Source: Eubacteriaceae bacterium (GTDB lineage: Bacteria > Bacillota > Clostridia > Eubacteriales > Anaerofustaceae). Taken from it: 47,569 bases of DNA. Below the pieces are notes generated by a model. It searched no databases and was not told the DNA's origin. It saw only the letters and a program-made list of their open reading frames with translations. The stretch lies in the NCBI GenBank assembly GCA_009782875.1, contig WRIE01000020.1, positions 1 through 47,569 of the forward strand. Direction: 5' to 3'. Below, in pieces: positions 9,193-16,563 of the stretch. The translations under genes and the position numbers were made by a program. Position 1 is the first letter of the stretch. Each line of letters opens with the position of its first letter.

Positions 9193-9966
9193 ATGGAAAA
9201 ATCCGATAGCAAAGCGATAGCGTCATTGCTGGATAGCAACCTAAACATCACAAATAGCCAAATACTCGTTTATAGCGAGTGCGGGTCTACCAATGACTTG
9301 GCAAAATCAGGCCTGGCGCAAACGGGAAACGGCAGCGGATTGCCAAAGGTTTATATAGCAAGCCGCCAAACCCAAGGCAGGGGCAGGAACCGCCGGCCTT
9401 TTGCCTCTCCTGAGGGTGGCATTTACATGAGCATCGCTTTCAAATGCCCCAACCCGGTCGATGCGTTGGTGACTATTGGCGCCGCTGCCGCAGTTGCAGA
9501 GTCAATCGCCAAAGTCTGCGGGCAGGAGGCAAAGATCAAGTGGGTGAACGATATCTTGGTCGGCGGCAAAAAGGTTTGCGGGATACTGGCGGAAGGGGTG
9601 CTTGGCGCTAATTCTGGAGAGCTGGAATATGCCGTCGTGGGCATCGGCATAAATTATGACACCCCCTGGGAGTCATTTCCAGAAGATGTAAGGGGCAAGG
9701 CAGCCTCATTATTTGCCCCAGGCCAAAATGCACAGCTGAAAATTCCGCTTATCGCAAATATCATCAACATCTTGCTGGGATCCAATGAGCAGGTATTGGA
9801 GCGCTACAAAGGGCGCTTGGACACTTTGGGCAAACGGGTGCTTGTCAACGGCCAGTATTATGCAAATGCAGTCGGGCTCGGCGAAACCGGCGAGCTGGTT
9901 GTTGAGCTGGGCGATGGCTCACGCATAACTCTTGCATATGGCGAGGCAAGCATAATCGCCATATAA
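9193..9966 (+). CDS. birA: Biotin--[acetyl-CoA-carboxylase] ligase, class I (no repressor domain)
   Basis: The enzyme activates biotin as biotinyl-AMP and attaches it to the biotin carrier of carboxylases. The 257-aa protein shows the biotinoyl-AMP binding loop QTQGRGRNRRP (about 59-69), then the GGIYMS strand and KWVNDI (116-121) with the active-site lysine. The short C-terminal BPL domain covers roughly 205-257. No N-terminal winged helix is present, so this is the monofunctional class and should not repress transcription. The start follows GGGAGG with good spacing. A strong hairpin terminator comes right after the stop. Confidence 0.92.
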   Translation: MEKSDSKAIASLLDSNLNITNSQILVYSECGSTNDLAKSGLAQTGNGSGLPKVYIASRQTQGRGRNRRPFASPEGGIYMSIAFKCPNPVDALVTIGAAAAVAESIAKVCGQEAKIKWVNDILVGGKKVCGILAEGVLGANSGELEYAVVGIGINYDTPWESFPEDVRGKAASLFAPGQNAQLKIPLIANIINILLGSNEQVLERYKGRLDTLGKRVLVNGQYYANAVGLGETGELVVELGDGSRITLAYGEASIIAI

Positions 9967-10007
9967 AAAATGCAGCGAAGAGGCAAGTTGCCCATTCGCT
10001 GCATTTT
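9967..10007. terminator. Bidirectional terminator between birA and the Cys-rich protein gene
   Basis: AAAATGCAGCGAA (9967-9979) is the perfect reverse complement of TTCGCTGCATTTT (9995-10007). A-runs and T-runs flank both sides. It can serve birA on plus and the gene ending at 10025 on minus. Confidence 0.8.
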
Positions 10008-10024
10008 CAAGCAGTATTGTGGTC

Positions 10025-10444
10025 TTACTCGTCGACCTCTGTGTTTTCAACTGGAGGCTCGGCGGCTTCTTCTGCCACTGCGCCATCCTCTTCGGCTACC
10101 ACTGTGATCTCGTCTGGCTCATCCGGCTCGATTTCGACATCAATCTTGCATTCGTCGCAATCGCAATCATCCTCGCAGTCGCAATCGCAGTCACAATCAC
10201 AACACCCGCAATCGCCGAAAAAGCCCAAATGCTTTCCTTTTTTGCTTGCATAAACGCCCAAGGCAGCGCCTACGCCAAGCCCAAGCGTAAAGGGGTTGGC
10301 TAAAAGCATGATTAGCGAAGTAAAACTTGCCCCGATGCCAATTCCGATACCTAGGTTAGTGAGGTCTTTGCCCGATAATGTCTTGCTGATCTTTACTTCA
10401 CAGCAATCGTCTGTGCATTCATCTTTGTCTTTTATATCAGCCAT
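10025..10444 (-). CDS. Small protein with glycine-rich hydrophobic core and Asp-Cys repeat tail
   Basis: I do not recognise this 139-aa protein. The N-terminus is acidic and contains DDCC. Residues about 30-65 are hydrophobic and glycine-rich (GIGIGIGASF, then LGLGVGAALGVY), compatible with two membrane hairpin helices of glycine-zipper type. Next comes a cysteine/aspartate block with alternating CDCDCDC and a later DDCDCDEC, and an acidic C-terminus rich in Glu. Alternating Cys and Asp suggests metal binding (inference). The start at 10444 is chosen because AAGGAGGC lies 8 bases upstream; a longer reading from 10480 has no such site. The block is encoded by near-repeats of a hexamer (about 10146-10208), which could vary in copy number. 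Confidence 0.7.
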   Translation of the reverse strand: MADIKDKDECTDDCCEVKISKTLSGKDLTNLGIGIGIGASFTSLIMLLANPFTLGLGVGAALGVYASKKGKHLGFFGDCGCCDCDCDCDCEDDCDCDECKIDVEIEPDEPDEITVVAEEDGAVAEEAAEPPVENTEVDE

Positions 10445-10624
10445 ATATTGTGCCTCCTTAATATTTACGATGTCAAGCATGCGCTTTTTTATCCATCTAA
10501 GTCAGATTATAGCGCTTGCGCAGCATATTATATGCCTCTTGCCATATTAATATGGGGCAATCGGGCTTTTATTATTCGCTTGGCGGTTGACAGACTTCAA
10601 AAAAAACCAAGCCTATGGAATAGT

Positions 10625-11005
10625 TTAGATATCCCCAAACTCAGATTCCATCCCCAACACACCCAACGTATCGTAACTGGTGAAAGCATCCACACAATTT
10701 AAGGGCATGGCAACCCTGATAGGCCATAAATCCCCTATAGTTGCCCCTTCTTTCAGGCGCACTAGCTTTTCGCCATTGGAGTCAAAACTAATTTCGAGGT
10801 AGCGGGCGTGCTTTTCTGGAATTTGTATAGGCCCGTTTAGCGGGAATTGGAAGAAAGCAAGGGTGCCCTGGGATCTAAGGGCATCGATAACCCGCTGCCC
10901 ATACTCGACCAGGGCGTCAAACTTGACTTCAGGCTTATGCTCATGGTTCAACAATTCGATGAGAGCATTTGCGGCTAAATCTTGAATTTCAATAAAAATA
11001 GGCAT
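10625..11005 (-). CDS. Hypothetical protein, 126 aa
   Basis: This gene is not recognised. It encodes 126 residues with no signal peptide, membrane segment or cysteine cluster. It looks like a soluble alpha/beta protein, with an amphipathic N-terminal helix (EIQDLAANALIELLNHE) and a strand-rich middle. The ATG at 11005 is preceded by AGAGGT at suitable distance. It stands alone on the minus strand, 180 bases from the Asp-Cys protein gene and divergent from the nitrogenase-like fusion. Codon use looks like that of neighbouring genes. Confidence 0.55.
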   Translation of the reverse strand: MPIFIEIQDLAANALIELLNHEHKPEVKFDALVEYGQRVIDALRSQGTLAFFQFPLNGPIQIPEKHARYLEISFDSNGEKLVRLKEGATIGDLWPIRVAMPLNCVDAFTSYDTLGVLGMESEFGDI

Positions 11006-11410
11006 AACAAAGACCTCTCTAGTTTCAAGTTTACAGCAGTTTGCGCTGCAATGAAACTATTGGGAAAAATAAAATACGATAAATAAATTTGCCTGGCAGA
11101 GTTATATCGGCATCATTTTGCTAAGCACAGCTGAAATATTGTATTTCAAGACTGATATGTCAAATTTGTAATTATGGTAAAATAATAGAATTTGAAAATT
11201 GATAGCCCCAACTGCGCCCCAAAATGCCCCAACTAGCAATAATAACCAAGTGCATGCCATTTGGGAGTGCCAGCTGGCTAATCGAAAAATTAAGCACTTC
11301 ACCAGAATCCGCCGATAGACTATAAATCTATTCCTTATACACTAAGGTTCAAGCACTTGTTGTATTATAATTAGACTATATGAAATGCCAATATAAGGGA
11401 GGCAACTAAA
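11006..11410 (+). promoter_or_regulatory. Intergenic region ahead of the nitrogenase-like fusion, with a candidate -10
   Basis: There is no gene in these 405 bases. A TATAAT is at 11366-11371, 40 bases before the ATG, but I see no convincing -35 at 17 bases. A strong AAGGGAGG ribosome site sits at about 11397-11404. The region is AT-rich on the left half. I see no riboswitch motif. Confidence 0.35.
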
Positions 11411-13654
11411 ATGAATGGTCAAACCCTTCAAATAGCAGTATACGGCAAAGGCGGCATCGGAAAATCCACCATTTGCGCCAACCTTTCCGCTGCCCTTCAG
11501 GCCAGCGGCCAAAAAACACTGCAGATCGGATGCGACCCAAAACACGACTCGACTAAACTTCTGCTCAACGCCAACATCCCGGTGACTGCCCTTGACTATA
11601 TCCGATCAACGCCGCAAGTCGACTACAAGCTCTCAGATTTCCTCTTTGATGGGTATTTGAACGTCGGCTGCATGGAAGCCGGCGGACCCACCCCTGGAGT
11701 CGGCTGCGCAGGCAGGGGGATCATTTCAGCTTTTGAGATGCTAAACTCCTTGGGGATTAAAGACAACTACGATGCGATAGTTTATGACGTTCTTGGCGAT
11801 GTTGTCTGTGGAGGCTTCGCCGTGCCCATAAGAAGCGAATATGCCGATCTGGTGTATATAGTGTCAAGCGGCGAGTTTATGAGCATCTATGCCGCAAACA
11901 ACATACTTAGGGGTGTGGCCCAATACGATGCCGGCCGCCCCCGAGTCGCCGGCATCATATACAATAAGCGCAATCTGCCAGGGGAAGACGAACGCATTGA
12001 GGCTTTCAGCCAAGTGTCTGGCTTGCCGATATGCGCAGTTTTCGATAGGGAAGACGCATTTGCGTTTGCAGAAGAGCAAAGGATGACCATAATCCAGATG
12101 GGCAACCCTCCGCATCTGGCAAAACAGTTTATGGACCTTGCCTCCCACACGCTTGGCGCAAAGCGCTACCCGGCTGTGCCAGTCACAGATGAAGAGCTCG
12201 AAGAGCGCATTTTGGGGACAACATCCCCGGTTTGGGCGCCAAACCAAAACCCGGGTCCTGCAACAAGCCGGCAAACTGCCGATATAGAGCCCTCTCCCAA
12301 GGCTAGCCCTGCTTACAAATACTTGTCAAAGAATATGCTGCTTAACGAACCCCTCCACGGATGTGCCTTCAATGGGGCTGCCACAACAGCAATTCAGCTT
12401 ACAAACTGCAAAGTCCTTGCCCATGCGCCAAAGAGCTGTTCTTACATATCCCTTGCAAGCATTACCTCATCAGGTAGGAGAGGCTTGTTTGAGAGGGGGT
12501 CTATACTGCCGGCATCAATCTCCCCCAACTTCGCGTCTACTGACATGGACGAGTCCGACATGGTTTTCGGCTCCACCCAAAAGCTCAAAGACAAAGTGGC
12601 GTCCTTGATGCTGGAAGAGCCCCCGGCAATAATAGCCATCAGCTCTTGCCCGTCTGGGATAATAGGGGATGACTTGACGACACTGCCGCCAATGTCAAAT
12701 GCCACAACCAAAGTTGTCACAATCGAGGCAGACGGGAACCTGGCTGGCGACTACCTGCAAGGCATGCTTATGGCATACACCTCCTTGGCAAAGCAGATAA
12801 TCGACCCGGCTGCGCCCATAAAAGACAAGACAGTAAATATAGTCTTTGAGAAAGTTATAGCAAAAAACACAAAACCAAATTTCGAGTTTGTGCGCGGACT
12901 GCTAGAAGAGATGGGCATCGGAATAAATTGCCGGTTTTTGTCGGACACCACATTCGAATCGCTGAAAAACTTCACCAGCGCCCCTTTGAATATTTTGGCA
13001 TATGCCGACTATACAGGATTGCTGCTAAAAAGTTTCTTTGAGGCCGAATACGGTTCTAAGTTCTTGGATATGCCATTGCCTGTAGGCTTCCACCAGACAA
13101 AGGAGTGGATTGGCAAAGTCGCAAGCTTCTTTGGCATGCCCAATCCAGCAGAGCAGATCTGCGAAAGATATGAGGCAATTTACAACCAGCAAATTGCAGA
13201 GTTGAAAAAAACGCTTTCAGGCAAGCGGATGTTTATCATCACCTACAACAGCGACATCGATTGGATTATCGCGGCTTGCAATGATGTGGGCATAGAAATC
13301 CTTAAAATAGCCCTGCCAAACTTTTCCCAGGACATGGGATATAGGACAAAATTGGCATCTAATATCCCGATTGAGGAACACTACGACAGGAACAAGCGCT
13401 TTGAGGACGAGCGGGAATTGGCTCCGGATATCATGCTGAGCACCTATGTCAATGAAACTAGATATGCCCTTGTGTCCGACACGATACCCATGTGCCCTGA
13501 TGTAGGGTTCTTATCAGCCCTGGAAATGCTGGGCAGGTGGGCAACCATGATGGAAGCCAAGCAAAACACAACCGAGCCCTCATGGCGAAATGATGCCGAA
13601 GTTTTCAGGAAGGTTTTTTCCGGAGTAGCTTTTACCCAAGCAAGCCGCCAATAA
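11411..13654 (+). CDS. Fused nitrogenase-like Fe protein and NifD-like component 1 (ChlL/NifH-NifD type)
   Basis: One uninterrupted 747-aa reading frame joins two proteins that are normally separate. Residues 1-255 are an Fe-protein ATPase: P-loop GKGGIGKST (12-20), QIGCDPKHDST (38-48), EAGGP (89-93), and both [4Fe-4S] cysteines, C99 (GVGCAGRG) and C133 (DVVCGGF). QIGCDPKHDST and EAGGP are ChlL/BchL-like. A proline-rich linker (about 256-305) leads to an oxidoreductase/nitrogenase component 1 domain (306-740). It has cysteines at the three cluster positions: C318 (HGCAF), C343 (KSCSY) and C413 (SSCPSGIIGDD). The NifD cofactor cysteine region aligns with NILAYADY, so that ligand seems absent. 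The protein should pass electrons from its Fe domain to a bridging [4Fe-4S] cluster. AAGGGAGG precedes the ATG. The substrate is unknown; nitrogen fixation is unlikely. Confidence 0.85.
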   Translation: MNGQTLQIAVYGKGGIGKSTICANLSAALQASGQKTLQIGCDPKHDSTKLLLNANIPVTALDYIRSTPQVDYKLSDFLFDGYLNVGCMEAGGPTPGVGCAGRGIISAFEMLNSLGIKDNYDAIVYDVLGDVVCGGFAVPIRSEYADLVYIVSSGEFMSIYAANNILRGVAQYDAGRPRVAGIIYNKRNLPGEDERIEAFSQVSGLPICAVFDREDAFAFAEEQRMTIIQMGNPPHLAKQFMDLASHTLGAKRYPAVPVTDEELEERILGTTSPVWAPNQNPGPATSRQTADIEPSPKASPAYKYLSKNMLLNEPLHGCAFNGAATTAIQLTNCKVLAHAPKSCSYISLASITSSGRRGLFERGSILPASISPNFASTDMDESDMVFGSTQKLKDKVASLMLEEPPAIIAISSCPSGIIGDDLTTLPPMSNATTKVVTIEADGNLAGDYLQGMLMAYTSLAKQIIDPAAPIKDKTVNIVFEKVIAKNTKPNFEFVRGLLEEMGIGINCRFLSDTTFESLKNFTSAPLNILAYADYTGLLLKSFFEAEYGSKFLDMPLPVGFHQTKEWIGKVASFFGMPNPAEQICERYEAIYNQQIAELKKTLSGKRMFIITYNSDIDWIIAACNDVGIEILKIALPNFSQDMGYRTKLASNIPIEEHYDRNKRFEDERELAPDIMLSTYVNETRYALVSDTIPMCPDVGFLSALEMLGRWATMMEAKQNTTEPSWRNDAEVFRKVFSGVAFTQASRQ

Positions 13655-14387
13655 CCTCCCTTGCCAGCAACAGCCCTGCGCCTGCAGGGGCGAATATGCT
13701 GCTGCCCATGGGATGCCTGCCATTAGCGCTGTCCCCGCTTTTGCCACATTGGGCTGTCCATGTACAGCAGCAGCATCCCTCAACCATGCCGGCAGTAGGA
13801 GAGCGGACAACTTCCTCTTCAGAGTAGACTGATTTAAGGGACTCAATGCCAATTTTACGCAACCTTTGCCTGACGGTTTTTGCCATGGGGCATACCTTGG
13901 TGGAATATATGTCGACGCATTTGAACGCTGAAGGGTCAAGCTTGCCAGCCGCTCCCATGCTGCTGATAATGGGGGCGCCCGCATCCTTGCAAGTTTTGAT
14001 CAACAGTATTTTTTCTTCAATGGAGTCAATGGCGTCGATGACATAGTCATAGCTTGAAAAGTCGAAGGCCATACAAGTGTCTAGGGAGAAAAAAAACTTG
14101 TGGGCGCAAACATGGATGCCTGGGTTGATATCCAACACCCGCAAAGCGTACAAATCAGCTTTATATGAGCCGATAGTGCTGTGCAATGCGACAAGTTGCC
14201 GGTTAATATTGCTTATGCATACCGTATCACCATCAATGATGTCTATTGAGCCGACGCCGCTTCTTGCCAGCGCTTCGATAGCATACCCCCCTACGCCGCC
14301 AGCCCCAAACACAGCTACCCGTTTTGTGGATAGCTTGCCAATAGCATCGCGCCCCAAAAGCAAACTTGTCCTTGAAAATGGATCCAT
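13632..14387 (-). CDS. tcdA: ThiF-family protein, probable tRNA threonylcarbamoyladenosine dehydratase
   Basis: This 251-aa E1-like protein matches TcdA (CsdL), which uses ATP to cyclise t6A in tRNA to ct6A. The nucleotide-binding GAGGVGGYA is at 28-36, followed by ARSGVGSIDIIDGDTV and SNINRQ (59-64) with the conserved arginine. Length and the N-terminal FSRTSLLLGRDA match the family. I chose 14387, preceded by GAAGGGATGG, over an in-frame start 48 codons upstream. Odd points: a CCCC run followed shortly by AQC near residue 207. The gene lies antisense between the two nitrogenase-like genes, its 3' end overlapping the fusion gene by 23 bases. A role in cofactor activation is possible but the TcdA match is straightforward. 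Confidence 0.82.
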   Translation of the reverse strand: MDPFSRTSLLLGRDAIGKLSTKRVAVFGAGGVGGYAIEALARSGVGSIDIIDGDTVCISNINRQLVALHSTIGSYKADLYALRVLDINPGIHVCAHKFFFSLDTCMAFDFSSYDYVIDAIDSIEEKILLIKTCKDAGAPIISSMGAAGKLDPSAFKCVDIYSTKVCPMAKTVRQRLRKIGIESLKSVYSEEEVVRSPTAGMVEGCCCCTWTAQCGKSGDSANGRHPMGSSIFAPAGAGLLLAREVIGGLLG

Positions 14388-14452
14388 GTTAAACCATCCC
14401 TTCAATAACAAGATTATACCCTCAAGCAACCATATATAAAAGGAAGGCCTAA

Positions 14453-15733
14453 ATGGAAAACTACCTATATACAACCTACCCAGACAGCTTCTCTGGAGCC
14501 CTCTTCGCTTTTGAGGGCATTGAGAAATCAATAAACATAGCTAACTCGCCAACGGGGTGCAAATACTTCCACAGCGCTGTCTCTGATGCCCAAAGCTACC
14601 GCCAATATGAGTTTGACCCATTGAATTTCCCCCAAGACTGGTATTTCGGGCAACCCCGGGTTCCCAGCACTTACCTCGACAGCAAGGATTATGTCTTTGG
14701 GAGCATTGACAAACTTGCAGAGCTTGTCAAGTTTGTGAAAGCGCACACGGATTTTGCCTTTCTCTCTGTGACCAACTCTCCAGGGGCTGCCCTGATCGGA
14801 GATGATATAAAAGCCTTGCTGGCGGATATGCTGCCCGACACGCCTTTCGCGTCAATCGAGTCTCCCGGTTTTTCATCAGAGATCGCGAAGGGGTTTTCGA
14901 CCGCCAGCTTGGCAGTCTTGGACAGCTTGCATTACACATCCGCCAAACCGGAAGAGAAAACTGTAAACATCATCGGGCTCTGCATCTACCATAAAAACTT
15001 CAAAGGGGATAAAATTGAGCTGGCGAGGTTGTTTAGCCTTTGCGGTATCAAAATAAATTGTTTTCTTTTGGCCAACAGCACGGTGGAGGAGCTGTCTAAC
15101 GTTAACAAGGCAGCCTTGAATATTGTCCTGCATCCAGAATATGGTTTGGATGTAGCTGTATACCTGGAAGAGCGCTTCGGCACACAATACATCATCCCAG
15201 ACGGGTTGCCCTTGGGATTTGGAGCAACTGAAGCCTTTATCAAGCAGGTATGCGAAGCTCTGGGCGCCGACCCTTCTTTAGCCCTCCAAGATTGCGAAAA
15301 AGCCAGGGCAACCGCATTTTTCAACGTTTCCCGGGTCAATAGCTTGACTGGCCTTCCCAAAGGGGTGGCTTATGCGATAGAGGGCACATATAGCGAAATT
15401 TACTCCTATGTGCGGTTTTTGTCTGGTTACTTGGGGATGGAATTCGAATCGGCTTCTGTGGTGTGCCCCGCATCCGCCCAGTGGGAGGAGCAGGCCCTCA
15501 AGCTGCTTGGCGGCAGGCATATGCTAGAAGACGGGTTGACGGATTCAGGCGCCCAAATAGTGTTGGGCAACGCCAACACTATTGCAGGGCTCAAGATGGA
15601 GAAAAAACAGTTTTGCGGCATTGAGATATCCCTGCCAAGCATGGGCTACATTGACATCCTTCCAAAGACCCATCTGGGTGTCACAGGGACCCTGGCCCTT
15701 CTTGAGGCTGTGCTTAACGCGTTGCCGTATTAA
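14453..15733 (+). CDS. NifK-like nitrogenase component 1 subunit with a single cluster cysteine
   Basis: This 426-aa protein belongs to the nitrogenase component 1 family and is the likely partner of the NifD-like half of the fusion gene. The N-terminal SGALFAFEGIEKSI and SPTGCKYFHSA align with the NifK region around its first two P-cluster cysteines; only C36 is kept and the first position is Asp (D11). The third site reads TNSPGAALIGDD with no cysteine. C36 falls where BchB has its aspartate ligand (a GDDYF motif). This predicts one bridging [4Fe-4S] cluster with three cysteines from the partner and one from here. The start follows AGGAAGG. It is divergent from tcdA, with 65 bases between, so it may have its own promoter. 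No FeMo-cofactor ligands are evident. Confidence 0.8.
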   Translation: MENYLYTTYPDSFSGALFAFEGIEKSINIANSPTGCKYFHSAVSDAQSYRQYEFDPLNFPQDWYFGQPRVPSTYLDSKDYVFGSIDKLAELVKFVKAHTDFAFLSVTNSPGAALIGDDIKALLADMLPDTPFASIESPGFSSEIAKGFSTASLAVLDSLHYTSAKPEEKTVNIIGLCIYHKNFKGDKIELARLFSLCGIKINCFLLANSTVEELSNVNKAALNIVLHPEYGLDVAVYLEERFGTQYIIPDGLPLGFGATEAFIKQVCEALGADPSLALQDCEKARATAFFNVSRVNSLTGLPKGVAYAIEGTYSEIYSYVRFLSGYLGMEFESASVVCPASAQWEEQALKLLGGRHMLEDGLTDSGAQIVLGNANTIAGLKMEKKQFCGIEISLPSMGYIDILPKTHLGVTGTLALLEAVLNALPY

Positions 15734-16176
15734 CGGGCAGCCTGTGGGCAAACCAGGGTCCGCTTCCGCTGGGCTTTCGGATTGGTTGCGGAGTTGTTCA
15801 GTTTTGAGTTTTGTGGATTGCTTCGCAAGCTCAAATACGAGTTCCAGCCGATTGCTTTACGAGGCGCCATTTGATGCGCCTGAGAATTGGCGGCGGGCTA
15901 TTGGCAATATTATCGTAGATGGTGCTCCAAAAACAAACTTGTAGCTTTCGCAGAACAGGAACTCCTGTATCCATTGAATCTGTGGAGTCGCTGCAACCTC
16001 CATGCCAAACACCAGGTTCAGGTCGTTGATAGACCTTATCAGAAGGGCAATTGGCAAGAGGATGGACAACCGGACAGCGCAAATGTATAGAGGCATTTTA
16101 GATGCTGTCGGAATAAGGGAATTTTAAGAAGCGAGGAGCTAGGGTTGGCGCTTATTACAGGAATCTGGTACAGCGT
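15734..16176. other. Degenerate intergenic DNA with a membrane-protein-like fragment
   Basis: No intact gene is visible. A minus-strand reading at 15857-16096 begins with a hydrophobic stretch (RLSILLPIALLIRSINDLN) like a fragment of an integral membrane protein. It lacks a ribosome site and breaks off. I see no clear terminator after the NifK-like gene. Confidence 0.3.
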
Positions 16177-16420
16177 GTGCTAGATAACTCCGAAGCGCCA
16201 GTTTTGGAAGAGGCGGTGCTTGAGTGGGAAGTTTATGACTGTGAAGAGGATGAGGCTTTACAATCTTCCTGCATCTGCATCTGCAGCAAAGAAGACATCC
16301 GCTATCTTTTCACCATCAGTAAACACCCTGAACAAGAATATCCTGTGCCGATTGATTTGTGGAAAGTGCATCGAAATCTGTCCGTGGACACTCAAGTACC
16401 TGGAAAGTGACGACGATTGA
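16177..16420 (+). pseudogene. Frameshifted remnant of a small cysteine-containing protein
   Basis: The reading from 16177 gives LEWEVYDCEEDEALQSSCIC and IRYLFTIS. The likely continuation (NTLNKNILC, then GKCIEICPW) is in the next frame, starting near 16320. The pattern of Cys pairs around RYLFTI suggests a small zinc-binding domain broken by a frameshift. I do not recognise a named family. No ribosome site is evident. Nothing further is seen up to 16563. Confidence 0.35.
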
Positions 16421-16563
16421 GAAATAAGCAAGCAAATCTACAGCAGAGGTTTTCGGGCAAGGGAGCGAAAATCGTGAAGCGGCTTGAGGCCGCCAACCTC
16501 CTCGAGCCGGGCTTTGGCAGTATCGAACTGCGCTGCGGGACCGTCATACGTTCGATAAACTTG

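Noticed and set aside
10017..10303. Ser/Gln-rich plus-strand frames
   Set aside because: They are the antisense of the Asp-Cys repeat gene, which has the better start and Shine-Dalgarno.
15556..15583. 11-bp inverted repeat inside the NifK-like gene
   Set aside because: It lies in coding sequence (IVLGNANTIA) and can arise from codon coincidence; no T-run or other regulatory mark.
11411..15733. True nitrogen-fixing nitrogenase (nifHDK)
   Set aside because: The NifK-like protein keeps only one P-cluster cysteine, the NifD cofactor cysteine region lacks it, and no nifB, nifE, nifN or nifV is nearby.
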